In this document: positions 17,042-24,877 of the stretch, piece by piece | Position numbering within the stretch: the first letter of the stretch is position 1 | How the letters are laid out: each line of letters begins with the position of its first letter | Assembly: GCF_000427405.1 (NCBI RefSeq) | Contig: NZ_KE386491.1 | Coordinates: 1,843,001-1,907,000 of the forward strand | Reading direction: 5' to 3' | DNA from: Flectobacillus major DSM 103 | Lineage (GTDB): Bacteria; Bacteroidota; Bacteroidia; Cytophagales; Spirosomataceae | DNA: 64,000 nt | Position numbers and translations under genes: made by a program | Notes under the pieces: generated by a model | Databases searched by the model: none | Seen by the model: the letters and a program-made list of their open reading frames with translations, nothing else | Told to the model about the DNA's origin: nothing

Positions 17042-17497
17042 TTATGTTTTCGTATTAATGTTTATATAACAATACCGTGCAATCAGTATCGCAATAAAAT
17101 TGATTGAGAAGCTTGATTCATTGATGTCCCAACTCATTAGAATTTTAGCTTCTAATATACCAACGTTCAGGGATATTGTATTTAAGGAAAAATTGTATTT
17201 TAGTATTAGGGTTGCAATCGTGTTATACTCATATGACAAACCAAAAATCGAAAATGAAACAATTTGTAAAATAGCGATTGTCATTGCTATCATAAATCCA
17301 ACTCTTCTCTCATTAATAATAGAACCTGCTGCGTACAATTGAACTAATGCAACTAAAAAAGAAAAACAACTAAATATGATTTGGGGTGTTGATATGTTTT
17401 TGAGAAATAAAAAATAGCTTACAGAAGCGTATAAAAGGAGTAATGCACCTATAATAAGTATTAAGGAAATAATTTTATTTATTGATAATAATCTCAT
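17042..17497 (-). CDS. Four-helix membrane protein, putative immunity to the toxin at 17504
   Basis: This 151-residue protein contains about four hydrophobic helices (IISLILIIGALLLLYASVSY near the start, then IFSCFSFLVALVQLYAAG, VGFMIAMTIAILQIVSFSIF and a final FIAILIARYCY). It begins 6 bp after the stop of the RHS-toxin gene, the position of an immunity gene in every other unit. A multi-span immunity protein is typical of pairs in which the toxin acts at the inner membrane. I do not recognise a family. Its stop TAA is followed directly by the next RHS fragment. Confidence 0.6.
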   Translation of the reverse strand: MRLLSINKIISLILIIGALLLLYASVSYFLFLKNISTPQIIFSCFSFLVALVQLYAAGSIINERRVGFMIAMTIAILQIVSFSIFGLSYEYNTIATLILKYNFSLNTISLNVGILEAKILMSWDINESSFSINFIAILIARYCYININTKT

Positions 17498-17503
17498 TTT
17501 TGT

Positions 17504-18826
17504 CTATTGTTTTTTAATGTTTTGTATGTATCTTTTTTTGTCTATTGCTTCTTTCGACGAATCAAACTGATTTTTGGTAAAATCTGTAAATGTCTCAGAT
17601 AACAGATTGCCAAAGCCTATCAATGTATTAGTTAATGTTTCTTGTACTTTTTCAAGATTTGCTTCTATGCTAGCTGCAAATGTACCAAGCTTTATACCTA
17701 TTGCCAAAGATTTATCAGTTGTATTATAACTTGCATCACCATTAGCAATAGAATTACTACTAGAGATGTTTTCTTCAGAAATTGCTCCTTGTTTTCCTAT
17801 AGTAGTTGAATAGGTTCCTGCTTTAAACTCTTTAGAAAAATCTCCCCCTTTGGTAGTAATTCCTAAACCAATTTTAAAGGCATTCATTTCACTCTTAACC
17901 TCTTTTGTAGTTGTGGATAACTCAACAGGGTATAAAGAAAACTCTGCTTTTGCTGTACCTAATTCTCCTAATTTTATTTCCTTTCCTGCTCCAAATAATT
18001 GAGTTCCTAGTTTAACTGTAAAAATTTCTTTAGAAGTACCTACAGCTTGTTTAAATGGAGCTTGAACTGATTGTGCACCAGTATGTTTACTCAAAATTTT
18101 AAATGGATTTTCTGGACTCATCCCATCAGGATCAATAAACCTTAGCGGATTATCAAAAGCATAATTATAAGGTGACCATCTTCTCATTTTCTCTGCCAGT
18201 GGGTCAATAGTGATAAAGCGAGGCACAATATTATCATACCATCTTGCTCCAAAATCTATGTAGCCAGTTCCTTGTAAGCTTTCCTTACCTGTAAACTTAA
18301 AATTATTCAAGTTCGAGGTACTTCTAAAACTCAAAGTTGGTAAATCTTCCCCCCAAACACCGTAGGCATTAGCTTGTGTAATCTTGGCGATTCCTAGTGA
18401 ATCTTTGAAGGCTACTCTTAGATTGCCTAGATGGTCTGTGATATTGTATTCATATTCACCGTTTACGATTCTACCCTCATCGTGTGAAATCTGATACAAG
18501 ATAGCATTTTTATAAATCTTATTGGCTGAATAATCGGTAATATCAGAACCAATCGTTTCTTTTAATTTTCTACCTGTGGCATCGTATTGGTATAAAATCG
18601 TAGTTGAGCCTTTTACGATTCTTTTAGGTAACTTCAAATAGTTGTATTCAATGATTGAAATACCTTTATTATTGTCTGATTTTAAAGAGCCATCTTGCCA
18701 GTAGGTGTAATCATTCCCTGAAACATCTTTGAAACTTGACTCTTCTCCTGAAACATCATCGACCTTTAGTATTTTGTTGGAGTTGGTATTATAAGTATAG
18801 TTCAAATACAGTATTCTGGTCTTCAA
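17504..18826 (-). CDS. Displaced RHS fragment with unrecognised C-terminal toxin
   Basis: Residues 1-235 are RHS core, from YTYNTNSNKILKV to FIDPDG, of the [10 protein letters not shown] type. Residues 236-440 are unique to this unit: a region of amphipathic strands rich in Ser, Thr and Lys (KLGTQLFGAGKEIKLGELG, then repeated GLGITTKGG- and GIKLGTFAAS-like segments) and a C-terminal charged helix. No nuclease or deaminase motif is visible. The start is a TTG with no proper leader, so expression probably needs recombination with the full-length gene. The multi-span immunity at 17042 suggests a membrane target. Confidence 0.7.
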   Translation of the reverse strand: MKTRILYLNYTYNTNSNKILKVDDVSGEESSFKDVSGNDYTYWQDGSLKSDNNKGISIIEYNYLKLPKRIVKGSTTILYQYDATGRKLKETIGSDITDYSANKIYKNAILYQISHDEGRIVNGEYEYNITDHLGNLRVAFKDSLGIAKITQANAYGVWGEDLPTLSFRSTSNLNNFKFTGKESLQGTGYIDFGARWYDNIVPRFITIDPLAEKMRRWSPYNYAFDNPLRFIDPDGMSPENPFKILSKHTGAQSVQAPFKQAVGTSKEIFTVKLGTQLFGAGKEIKLGELGTAKAEFSLYPVELSTTTKEVKSEMNAFKIGLGITTKGGDFSKEFKAGTYSTTIGKQGAISEENISSSNSIANGDASYNTTDKSLAIGIKLGTFAASIEANLEKVQETLTNTLIGFGNLLSETFTDFTKNQFDSSKEAIDKKRYIQNIKKQ

Positions 18827-18864
18827 TAATCTGCTATTAAAATAATATAGATAGTTTAATCAAA

Positions 18865-18903
18865 AAGCCAAGTCTGCCTATTTTTGATAGATAGACTTGG
18901 CTT
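18865..18903 (-). terminator. Hairpin terminator after the SUKH-3 gene
   Basis: An 11-bp stem (AAGCCAAGTCT with AGACTTGGCTT) with a further CTAT/ATAG pairing in the loop is followed on the minus strand by TTTTTGATT. It lies 134 bp beyond the immunity stop at 19037 and just before the next RHS fragment. Confidence 0.7.
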
Positions 18904-19036
18904 GAAAATTACCCGGGGCGTTGCTGCCATATGTGTTGTGGGTGAAAAAACACCGCAGAATGGTATGCAACGTTTTTTGCTAAGAACGAATACCAACTAC
19001 GGCAAAAAACTAAATAAACAGCGTGGAATGTGATAT

Positions 19037-19450
19037 TTACAATTCAATCAATTCTTGATTAAAATATATATTTTCAATGGCTGTTTCATACGAGTCTCCA
19101 ATAAAATATAAAGACTCATCATATCCACCATAAATTTTACCAAATGAGTCCATAAAAAGAGTCAGATGGTCGTTATATGCTTGACCAATTATACACAACT
19201 CTACATTTTCTAACCGCTGAGAATACTCTTTAAGAATCCATGAAGAGTCAATATCTCTCTCTGCTTTCAGAACATCAAAGTGCATTTGTTCTGTTTTCAA
19301 AAAAACAAATTCTTCTAAGAAAACATTTACTTTCTCAAACCAAAAATATCCCTTATCAATTAGGTGATTTTTAATGGGATCAATATTTATTTTTCTGTTT
19401 GGAGTCCACTCTAATTTTTTTAGAATTGTTTTATTAATCATGTTTTTCAT
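19037..19450 (-). CDS. SUKH-3-like immunity protein
   Basis: The 137-residue protein fits the SUKH-3 pattern: an N-terminal Leu-Xaa-Trp motif (LKKLEWTPNRKINI), a helix and loop with KGYFWFEKVNVFLEEF, and a C-terminal strand-turn with LFMDSFGKIYGGYDESLYFIG. The SUKH superfamily is a common immunity fold against nuclease and deaminase toxins. The gene overlaps the 3' end of the deaminase toxin gene by 17 bp, indicating coupled translation and a cognate pair. Confidence 0.75.
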   Translation of the reverse strand: MKNMINKTILKKLEWTPNRKINIDPIKNHLIDKGYFWFEKVNVFLEEFVFLKTEQMHFDVLKAERDIDSSWILKEYSQRLENVELCIIGQAYNDHLTLFMDSFGKIYGGYDESLYFIGDSYETAIENIYFNQELIEL

Positions 19451-20624
19451 GTGTTGCGTTTTGGAGAGTCTCTTGGCAATTACGACAAGGTGCCATTGAT
19501 TCTCCTGTTTTAGTTCTTACAGCATGGTACTTAATATTGAAAATTGATGAACCTTCATTAACCAAAACATTTACTGCTTTTGTCTCTCCACAATTACAAA
19601 TAGACCAAGGTTCTAAACTTGGATTTGGAGCTGTTGATTGCAACACGGGATTTAAAGCTGTTGGGTTTGGTTTACCACTAACTTGGACTACTACTTTTCC
19701 CGTACTTACATCCACTGCAGCTCCTGTAACTGTTGGTAAAGGTTTTGTTGAATTATTTCTTAAATTTTCAGCATGTGCTACAGCAGCAGCTCTTGCTGAT
19801 GGTACAGTTCGTCTTGGAGTTTGTGTCAGTGCTGCTCTTGTCATACCTAATCCTCCTCGCTGCTCTTGACCAATTACTTGTATTGATGATGCGATAGCAT
19901 CTACTACTATTTGTTGATTTGTTTGAGGGTTTCTTGTATGACCATTATAAGCAGTATTACTGTATATTTGACCTATTATTTTATTAGATTCTGATGGAGT
20001 ACCATTTAACCAATTCTTAAATTTATTCCAAAGACCTTCCCCTGGATACTCACCATCAGGGTCAGATTTAAGAATCGGATTATTCCAACTATATTGATAT
20101 AAAGATAAGTGTTCTTGTCCTTCTATTACAGGGTCTTGACTTGTGAATCTTGCAATAGAAGGGTCAAATTGTCTGTGAATCAAGTCTATATATCCTGTTT
20201 CAAATTGCGTTTCCCTATTTAGGAATTGGAATTTATTGAAATTAGTAGGATTTCGTGTAATTGCCATCCCTTTCATCGACAAACCCCAAGGGTCGTAGAA
20301 TAGGCTTTGAAGAGGTACGGCTATACCTGCGGAGTCTTTGAGTGATACTCTTAGATTACCTAAGTGGTCTGTGATATTATATTCATAAATACCATTGACA
20401 ATTCGTCCTTCGTCGTGAGAGGTTTGATATAGATTACCATTCTCATAAATTTTATTGGCAATATAATCGGTTGTTATTCCTTGAGAAGTAACCTTTTTGA
20501 TTTTCTTTCCATTGGCATCATATTGATAGTTTACCCAAGTTCCGTTGCTAAACTTAATTCGATTGACTAATTTGAGATAATTGTATTTGATACTATCAAT
20601 TCCTTTGTTTAAGTCTTTTTTCAA
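19434..20624 (-). CDS. Displaced RHS fragment with YwqJ-like deaminase toxin
   Basis: Residues 1-191 are RHS core ending NNPILKSDPDG. The C-terminal toxin has the deaminase zinc motifs: CGE at residues 345-347 (in ICNCGETKAVNVLV) and PCRNC at 379-383, with the preceding GAAVDVSTGKVVVQVSG strand region typical of YwqJ-related deaminases. Such toxins modify bases in nucleic acids or nucleotides. The start is a TTG inside the core. Core homology continues upstream to about 20955 but is broken by a 1-bp loss near 20833 (one G fewer than the DANGN codons of the full-length gene), so the upstream part is out of frame. Confidence 0.8.
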   Translation of the reverse strand: MKKDLNKGIDSIKYNYLKLVNRIKFSNGTWVNYQYDANGKKIKKVTSQGITTDYIANKIYENGNLYQTSHDEGRIVNGIYEYNITDHLGNLRVSLKDSAGIAVPLQSLFYDPWGLSMKGMAITRNPTNFNKFQFLNRETQFETGYIDLIHRQFDPSIARFTSQDPVIEGQEHLSLYQYSWNNPILKSDPDGEYPGEGLWNKFKNWLNGTPSESNKIIGQIYSNTAYNGHTRNPQTNQQIVVDAIASSIQVIGQEQRGGLGMTRAALTQTPRRTVPSARAAAVAHAENLRNNSTKPLPTVTGAAVDVSTGKVVVQVSGKPNPTALNPVLQSTAPNPSLEPWSICNCGETKAVNVLVNEGSSIFNIKYHAVRTKTGESMAPCRNCQETLQNATHEKHD

Positions 20625-20955
20625 ACTACCATCAGCGTAATAATCATACTCGTTACCAGTAATATTACCATCTCTAAAATCGCCTACATCAACGTTATTT
20701 TTGGTAGCATCCTGTACACTTAGTAATTTATTTGAATTGGTTTGATAGGTATAACTTAGGTTATCGACATTGCCAAAACTGGTATAATTGGTATTTGTTG
20801 CTCCATTTCTTGAAAGAGTTTTGATATTCCATTGGCATCATAAGTAATTAAGGGCATTCCATAGTTCTCAGCATTTACTCCTGAATAAACAGCAGACTTT
20901 AAGTGTTTGGCATAGTCATAACTAAAAGTATAGCTTCGTTGAATATTTGATTAAT
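20625..20955 (-). pseudogene. Frameshifted 5' part of the deaminase RHS unit
   Basis: Translation of the minus strand gives NGATNTNYTSFGNVDNLSYT in one frame, continuous with the ORF at 20624, and YAKHLKSAVYSGVNAENYGM then LITYDANG in another. The two join at about 20833, where the fragment has AATGGAAT and the full-length RHS gene has AATGGGAAT. The YAKHLKSAVYSG part differs from the resident full-length gene, so this fragment derives from another RHS allele. Confidence 0.75.
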
Positions 20956-20974
20956 TACTGATAATGAAGGAGTT

Positions 20975-21058
20975 ATGTTGTTTTTCATGTATGATAAGCA
21001 AGTGAAAGACAATATCTCTGAAAAAGAATTGAAAGAACTACTGGAAGATTTAGAGTAA
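20975..21058 (+). pseudogene. Possible C-terminal remnant of a RelE/HigB-like toxin gene
   Basis: A short plus-strand frame at the seam between two RHS units encodes MLFFMYDKQV followed by KDNISEKELKELLEDLE and a stop. The pattern (hydrophobic strand, YDK, then DNISEKELKEL) resembles the C-terminus of RelE/HigB-type toxins of type II systems. The frame is closed by a TGA about 10 codons upstream, where RHS homology begins, so only a fragment is left. The identification is tentative. Confidence 0.3.
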
Positions 21059-21060
21059 AC

Positions 21061-21089
21061 ACAAAAGCCCTCAATTTGAGGGCTTTTGT
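21061..21089. terminator. Strong hairpin terminator after the lipoprotein immunity gene
   Basis: A perfect 13-bp stem (ACAAAAGCCCTCA, loop ATT, TGAGGGCTTTTGT) lies 11 bp past the stop at 21100. It is symmetric, with T-rich ends on both strands, so it would also terminate plus-strand transcription of the small remnant at 20975-21058. Confidence 0.8.
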
Positions 21090-21099
21090 CATTTAAATA

Positions 21100-21426
21100 T
21101 TACTTCGTTTTTTGAAACTCACAAGAGTTTTGTTTAAAAATCAATTCTTGTCCATTAAATCCTATAATTGAGTTCATAATTTCATTTTCAGGAATATTAC
21201 AATTACCCACCTTTTTGTATATTCCTTGTTCCCACACCCCGCCATCTTCATAAAATATTACCAAGTTAAGTTTTTCAATTGTAACGGACTTAAATAAAAT
21301 CCAGCAACCTCCATCAACACCACCTTTCCAAATAGCATTTTTGGGAACTGTTTCAGGTTTTTCCCTTTCATTTGGGTTACAAGCCAAGACAGTAGCTAAT
21401 ATTAAAATGTTAAAAATTCTTTTCAT
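21100..21426 (-). CDS. Putative immunity lipoprotein
   Basis: The 108-residue protein has a lipoprotein signal peptide (MKRIFNILILATVLACN, lipobox LAC at residues 14-16), so the mature protein should sit in the cell envelope. It starts 10 bp after the stop of the permuted papain-like RHS toxin and is followed by a strong terminator. A periplasmic immunity protein fits a toxin that attacks the cell wall or envelope. I recognise no family. Confidence 0.6.
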   Translation of the reverse strand: MKRIFNILILATVLACNPNEREKPETVPKNAIWKGGVDGGCWILFKSVTIEKLNLVIFYEDGGVWEQGIYKKVGNCNIPENEIMNSIIGFNGQELIFKQNSCEFQKTK

Positions 21427-21436
21427 TATTTAATTT

Positions 21437-22429
21437 CTATTGCTTAAAATATGATTTCATTTTATCTAAAATTTCTTGATAACGAGATTTATCAACAGTT
21501 TCTTTTGTTCCACCTGTTTTTGGATTGTATTCTACTGTCCCATAAGTGCCTTGATATTCTTGTACAATGCTGTTGGGTCTTGGGTCGCTTATTGATGGGG
21601 ATTGGTCTTTTACGTTGGGATCTTGGTTGAGTACATCACATGCGAAAGTGCCACAGTTATTATTTGCCAAATTATATGATTTCCTTTTAGGGTCATCTTT
21701 TTCTTTTACCTTTCCAGATGCGTAATTATTCATAGCATCAAAATTGTCACTTTCAACGTAAGCACCTTCTATTCTTGTCCCATTACCAGATTTCTTTGAA
21801 ATTTGACCTAATACTTTATTTAGAGATGCCTCTGTTGGCTTACCGTCTTTCCCGATTTTGACATTTGAAACCGAAACAGTTCTTGCATAACCTTTGCCTT
21901 CATTATCGTAACGACCATACTCATAGTATTTTGTAAGACCTGTTTTATTATCTATCAGAAGTACTCCTGCGTGACCTAATCCACCTACTTTCCCTACTGG
22001 TGTTGATATTTTGTAGTCGGGAAAAACAATCAAAACACCATCTCTACCATCGAGGTCTATGTATTTTAAAGGGCTGTTATGAATATAAACGTAACCACTT
22101 TCAAAGTGATTTTTTTCAGCCAACGGGTCAATCGTGATAAATCTAGGCACAATATTATCATACCATCGTGCTCCAAAATCTGTATAACCAGTTCCTTGTA
22201 AGCTTTCCTTTCCTGTAAACTTAAAATTATTCAAGTTCGAGGTATTTTGATAACTCAAAGTCGGTAAATCTTCCCCCCAAACACCGTAGGCATTAGCTTG
22301 TGTAATCTTGGCTATGCCTAGATTGCCTAAATGGTCTGTGATATTGTATTCAAAACGTTGTTTTACCACAAAAGCCAAGCCCACTACGTTATAGCGTAGC
22401 AAACTTGGCTTGACGATTTGCAAATTCAT
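21437..22429 (-). CDS. Displaced RHS fragment with permuted papain-fold (NlpC/P60-like) toxin
   Basis: Core residues from EYNITDHLGN (about residue 27) to the variant boundary IDLDG (125-128) are followed by a domain with His153 in GGLGHAGVLLID and Asn258-Cys259 in NNNCGTFACDVL. His before Asn-Cys is the order of circularly permuted NlpC/P60 and LRAT-like enzymes, so a peptidase or amidase acting on peptidoglycan or lipids is plausible. The first about 26 residues are read through the terminator hairpin of the upstream unit (22372-22411), so they are not RHS and the real fragment begins near 22352. The core lacks the RVAFKDSL codons present in sister units. Confidence 0.72.
   Translation of the reverse strand: MNLQIVKPSLLRYNVVGLAFVVKQRFEYNITDHLGNLGIAKITQANAYGVWGEDLPTLSYQNTSNLNNFKFTGKESLQGTGYTDFGARWYDNIVPRFITIDPLAEKNHFESGYVYIHNSPLKYIDLDGRDGVLIVFPDYKISTPVGKVGGLGHAGVLLIDNKTGLTKYYEYGRYDNEGKGYARTVSVSNVKIGKDGKPTEASLNKVLGQISKKSGNGTRIEGAYVESDNFDAMNNYASGKVKEKDDPKRKSYNLANNNCGTFACDVLNQDPNVKDQSPSISDPRPNSIVQEYQGTYGTVEYNPKTGGTKETVDKSRYQEILDKMKSYFKQ
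22372..22411 (-). terminator. Hairpin at the seam upstream of the papain-like unit
   Basis: Arms AAGCCAAG (22372-22379) and CTTGGCTT (22404-22411) enclose a second small stem CTACG/CGTAG. On the minus strand it is followed by TTTTGTGG. It lies about 60 bp after the immunity gene stop at 22470 and directly before the RHS homology begins. Confidence 0.6.
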
Positions 22430-22469
22430 ATCAATTAGCTTTCAAATGTGAGTATCTGGAAGAACATAG

Positions 22470-22805
22470 TCAATTTTTCAAACCATTAATAATATTTTCG
22501 AGTAATGAAATAGTTATTGGCTCATTTATTTCAGGATTGGATAATTCAAACATGATGTTTTGAGTTTCTTCATCTTCAAAACCTATATCATCTCTACATT
22601 CAATTAAATTAGCCCAACTTTCTAATTCAACGAAAGATATTTCATTGTTTATACATCTACGAATTACGTTAGATAAAATATTTTTTGTTAATACTATGGT
22701 TGGTTCATCTAAATCCCATGCGAATTTTGAAAGCTCATTTTCAAGTTGATTCAAATTAGCATTGAAATATATAAGTTCATTTAATATATCTTTCCTATTC
22801 TTCAT
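22470..22805 (-). CDS. Putative immunity protein of the 22807 toxin
   Basis: This 111-residue acidic, helical, cytosolic-looking protein carries segments such as KFAWDLDEPTIVLTKNILSN and ELESWANLIECRDDIGFED. It starts 1 bp after the toxin gene stop (TAAAATG junction), so the two are translationally linked. I do not recognise a named immunity family. The role comes from position. Confidence 0.6.
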   Translation of the reverse strand: MKNRKDILNELIYFNANLNQLENELSKFAWDLDEPTIVLTKNILSNVIRRCINNEISFVELESWANLIECRDDIGFEDEETQNIMFELSNPEINEPITISLLENIINGLKN

Positions 22806-22806
22806 T

Positions 22807-23961
22807 TTACTTTTTTGGTTTTACATGAATAATACTACCATCTGGAGCTACTGTGGTTTTTAACATTTTTACGGTTTCGCCTTCTGAATTTACCCATTTT
22901 TGATAAATTGCTTTTGATCCGGGTACTTTTCCTGGTGAGGTTGCTTCAAATATGAAACTTCCATCATCCAACATTTTGTAAGAAGCGTTTGATTTTGAAT
23001 TAGATGGAACTTTACTTAAAAATCGTTTAAAGTTATTGGCTACATTTCCCTTTAATGACTTTACAGATTTTGTTCCCAACATAGTATAACCTCCAAATCC
23101 AGCACTCAGTCCACCTACCACTAACTCAAGAGTCTGCCATTGAGCTTTTATCTCTTCAAAAACATAATCAAACATATCTCCGCCATTATTTGAGAGTGCA
23201 TATTTGATTAACTTGTCTATGGCTGCTTGTGAATGGTGCATATCTATCAATGAACTTGGTATCAGTAATCTACTTTCACTACGCCAATAGTCATTCCAGC
23301 CAATCGAATTAGTAATTTCAGGTAAAGCACTGTTTACATTATTTCTGAAATTTTTCAGCTTGTCCCAATGTACAACAAATACATCATTTCTACCATCATT
23401 AGTATTAATGATAGTATTTCCATTAGGGTCTATATATTGAGTTGTAACATATTCTGAGGCATTTCCATCGGGGTCAGTCTTAGAAATAGGGTTATTCTCT
23501 ACATAATTAAATGGTGTTAGATGTTTAAAATCTTCCCCTAGTGCATCAATCCCCCACATTATTCCCAAAATAGGATCTTGTTGCCTCCACCCGAAATCAT
23601 TTAATCCTGTTAGAGATTCAAATTCCTTACCTGTAAACTTAAAATTATTTAAGTTCGGGGTATTTTGATAACTCAAAGTTGGTAAATCTTCACCCCAAAC
23701 ACCGTAGGCATTAGCTTGTGTAATCTTGGCGATTCCTAGTGAATCTTTGAAGGCTACTCTTAGATTGCCTAAGTGGTCAGTGATATTATACTCGTATTCT
23801 CCGTTTACGATTCTACCTTCGTCGTGTGAAATCTGATATAAGGTATTGTTTTTATAAATCTTATTGGCTGAATAATCGGTAATATCAGAACCAATGGTTT
23901 CTTTTAATTTTTTGCCTGTGGCATCGTATTGATACAACGTAGTTACGCCATTTTGTACCAC
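22807..23961 (-). CDS. Displaced RHS fragment with unrecognised C-terminal toxin
   Basis: Residues 1-166 are RHS core ending KTDPDG. The variable part (167-384) includes the linker DPNGNTIINTNDGRNDVFVV, a Gly-rich segment near 270-290 (VVGGLSAGFGGYTML) and a C-terminal small domain of about 65 residues (YKMLDDGSFIFEATSPG, then IYQKWVNSEGETVKMLKTT). That C-terminal pattern recurs in RHS tails but I cannot assign an activity. The start is a GTG within the core. In-frame core sequence continues upstream to about 24080 (KDVSGNDYTYWQDGSLK) without a native start. Confidence 0.7.
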   Translation of the reverse strand: MVQNGVTTLYQYDATGKKLKETIGSDITDYSANKIYKNNTLYQISHDEGRIVNGEYEYNITDHLGNLRVAFKDSLGIAKITQANAYGVWGEDLPTLSYQNTPNLNNFKFTGKEFESLTGLNDFGWRQQDPILGIMWGIDALGEDFKHLTPFNYVENNPISKTDPDGNASEYVTTQYIDPNGNTIINTNDGRNDVFVVHWDKLKNFRNNVNSALPEITNSIGWNDYWRSESRLLIPSSLIDMHHSQAAIDKLIKYALSNNGGDMFDYVFEEIKAQWQTLELVVGGLSAGFGGYTMLGTKSVKSLKGNVANNFKRFLSKVPSNSKSNASYKMLDDGSFIFEATSPGKVPGSKAIYQKWVNSEGETVKMLKTTVAPDGSIIHVKPKK

Positions 23962-24144
23962 CTTTTTAAGTAGTTTAAGATAATTATATTCAATGAGCGT
24001 AATGCCTTTGTTGGCATCGCTTTTGAGTGAGCCATCTTGCCAGTAGGTGTAATCATTACCTGAAACATCTTTGTGTATAGAAGGGGTAACAATTGTTAAT
24101 AAAGTTATTGTTAAAGCAAAAGCGAATTTGGAATAGATTAATAG

Positions 24145-24173
24145 AAGTCATCCCGAATTATTAGAGATGACTT
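24145..24173 (-). terminator. Weak hairpin at the seam after the 24245 immunity gene
   Basis: Arms AAGTCATC (24145-24152) and GATGACTT (24166-24173) flank a 13-nt loop. There is no clear T tract. The position between an immunity gene and the next RHS fragment is the same as for the other unit hairpins. Confidence 0.4.
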
Positions 24174-24244
24174 ATGTTTAATACTTACACAATTTGTGGG
24201 AGACTGCCAGCTTTAACACCTGTATGAGTTACACAATAAGCCAG

Positions 24245-24673
24245 TTATAGCCCTCTTTTTTTTGTACCATATATATCAATCTGATTGTATTTCATTATTT
24301 TAGGGTTTGTGAAATTAAGTTCTTGTTTTACAATCAATCCTTGATAAGTAAATGATATTATCTCATATTTCCCCTTGAAAAATTCGGATAGTAATAATTC
24401 TAATTCTTCTAGTACAATCTCATTTATTAAAATGTAAAATTCACTTTGAATATATCTCAAGCTCAAAGTATCTTCATCTAAATAAATAAAGAGAAATAAT
24501 CCATTATTTTCGATAGAGATATCTACATTTTTTTTGCCTATCTCTATTTCGAAGTCATATTCATTTCTAAATTTTTGTAAATTCTTAACTAAGAATAAAA
24601 TAACAGTGTTGTATAATGAAGAATCATTACTACTGCAGTTCTGGAGATTCTCTATAACGCTATTCTTTGACAT
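24245..24673 (-). CDS. Putative immunity protein of an IS-truncated toxin
   Basis: This 142-residue acidic protein is rich in Ile, Leu and Glu (EIEIGKKNVDISIENNGLFL, LEELELLLSEFFKGKYEIIS) and looks cytosolic. It overlaps by 14 bp the end of a short ORF that I read as the tail of a disrupted toxin. No family is recognised. It is probably another retained antidote. Confidence 0.55.
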   Translation of the reverse strand: MSKNSVIENLQNCSSNDSSLYNTVILFLVKNLQKFRNEYDFEIEIGKKNVDISIENNGLFLFIYLDEDTLSLRYIQSEFYILINEIVLEELELLLSEFFKGKYEIISFTYQGLIVKQELNFTNPKIMKYNQIDIYGTKKRGL

Positions 24674-24877
24674 ATTTTCTTAATTCTTTTGCATTTCTGA
24701 AAAATATATGTTTTTTACCTGCTACACCGTGGTTTATGTGGGTTCTTATTAGTTTCCTCCCTGTACATCGCTCTTTGCTATACAATTCCGTTACTAACAA
24801 ATCGTTATTTTCAATATCAACCAAATACTCTTCAAAAAGACTATCTCCTTTTGTAATCACCTCACTTTCTGGTACTT
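24660..24877 (-). pseudogene. C-terminal tail of an RHS toxin cut by an IS1-family element
   Basis: The frame reads VPESEVITKGDSLFEEYLVD onward through ELYSKERCTGRKLIRTHI to FFRNAKELRKYVKE and stops inside the following immunity gene. The nominal GTG start at 24860 is not preceded by a ribosome binding site, and the frame is open back to the end of the IS1 remnant at 24878. The basic C-terminus is consistent with a nucleic-acid-acting toxin tail. RHS core and the front of the toxin are missing. Confidence 0.55.
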
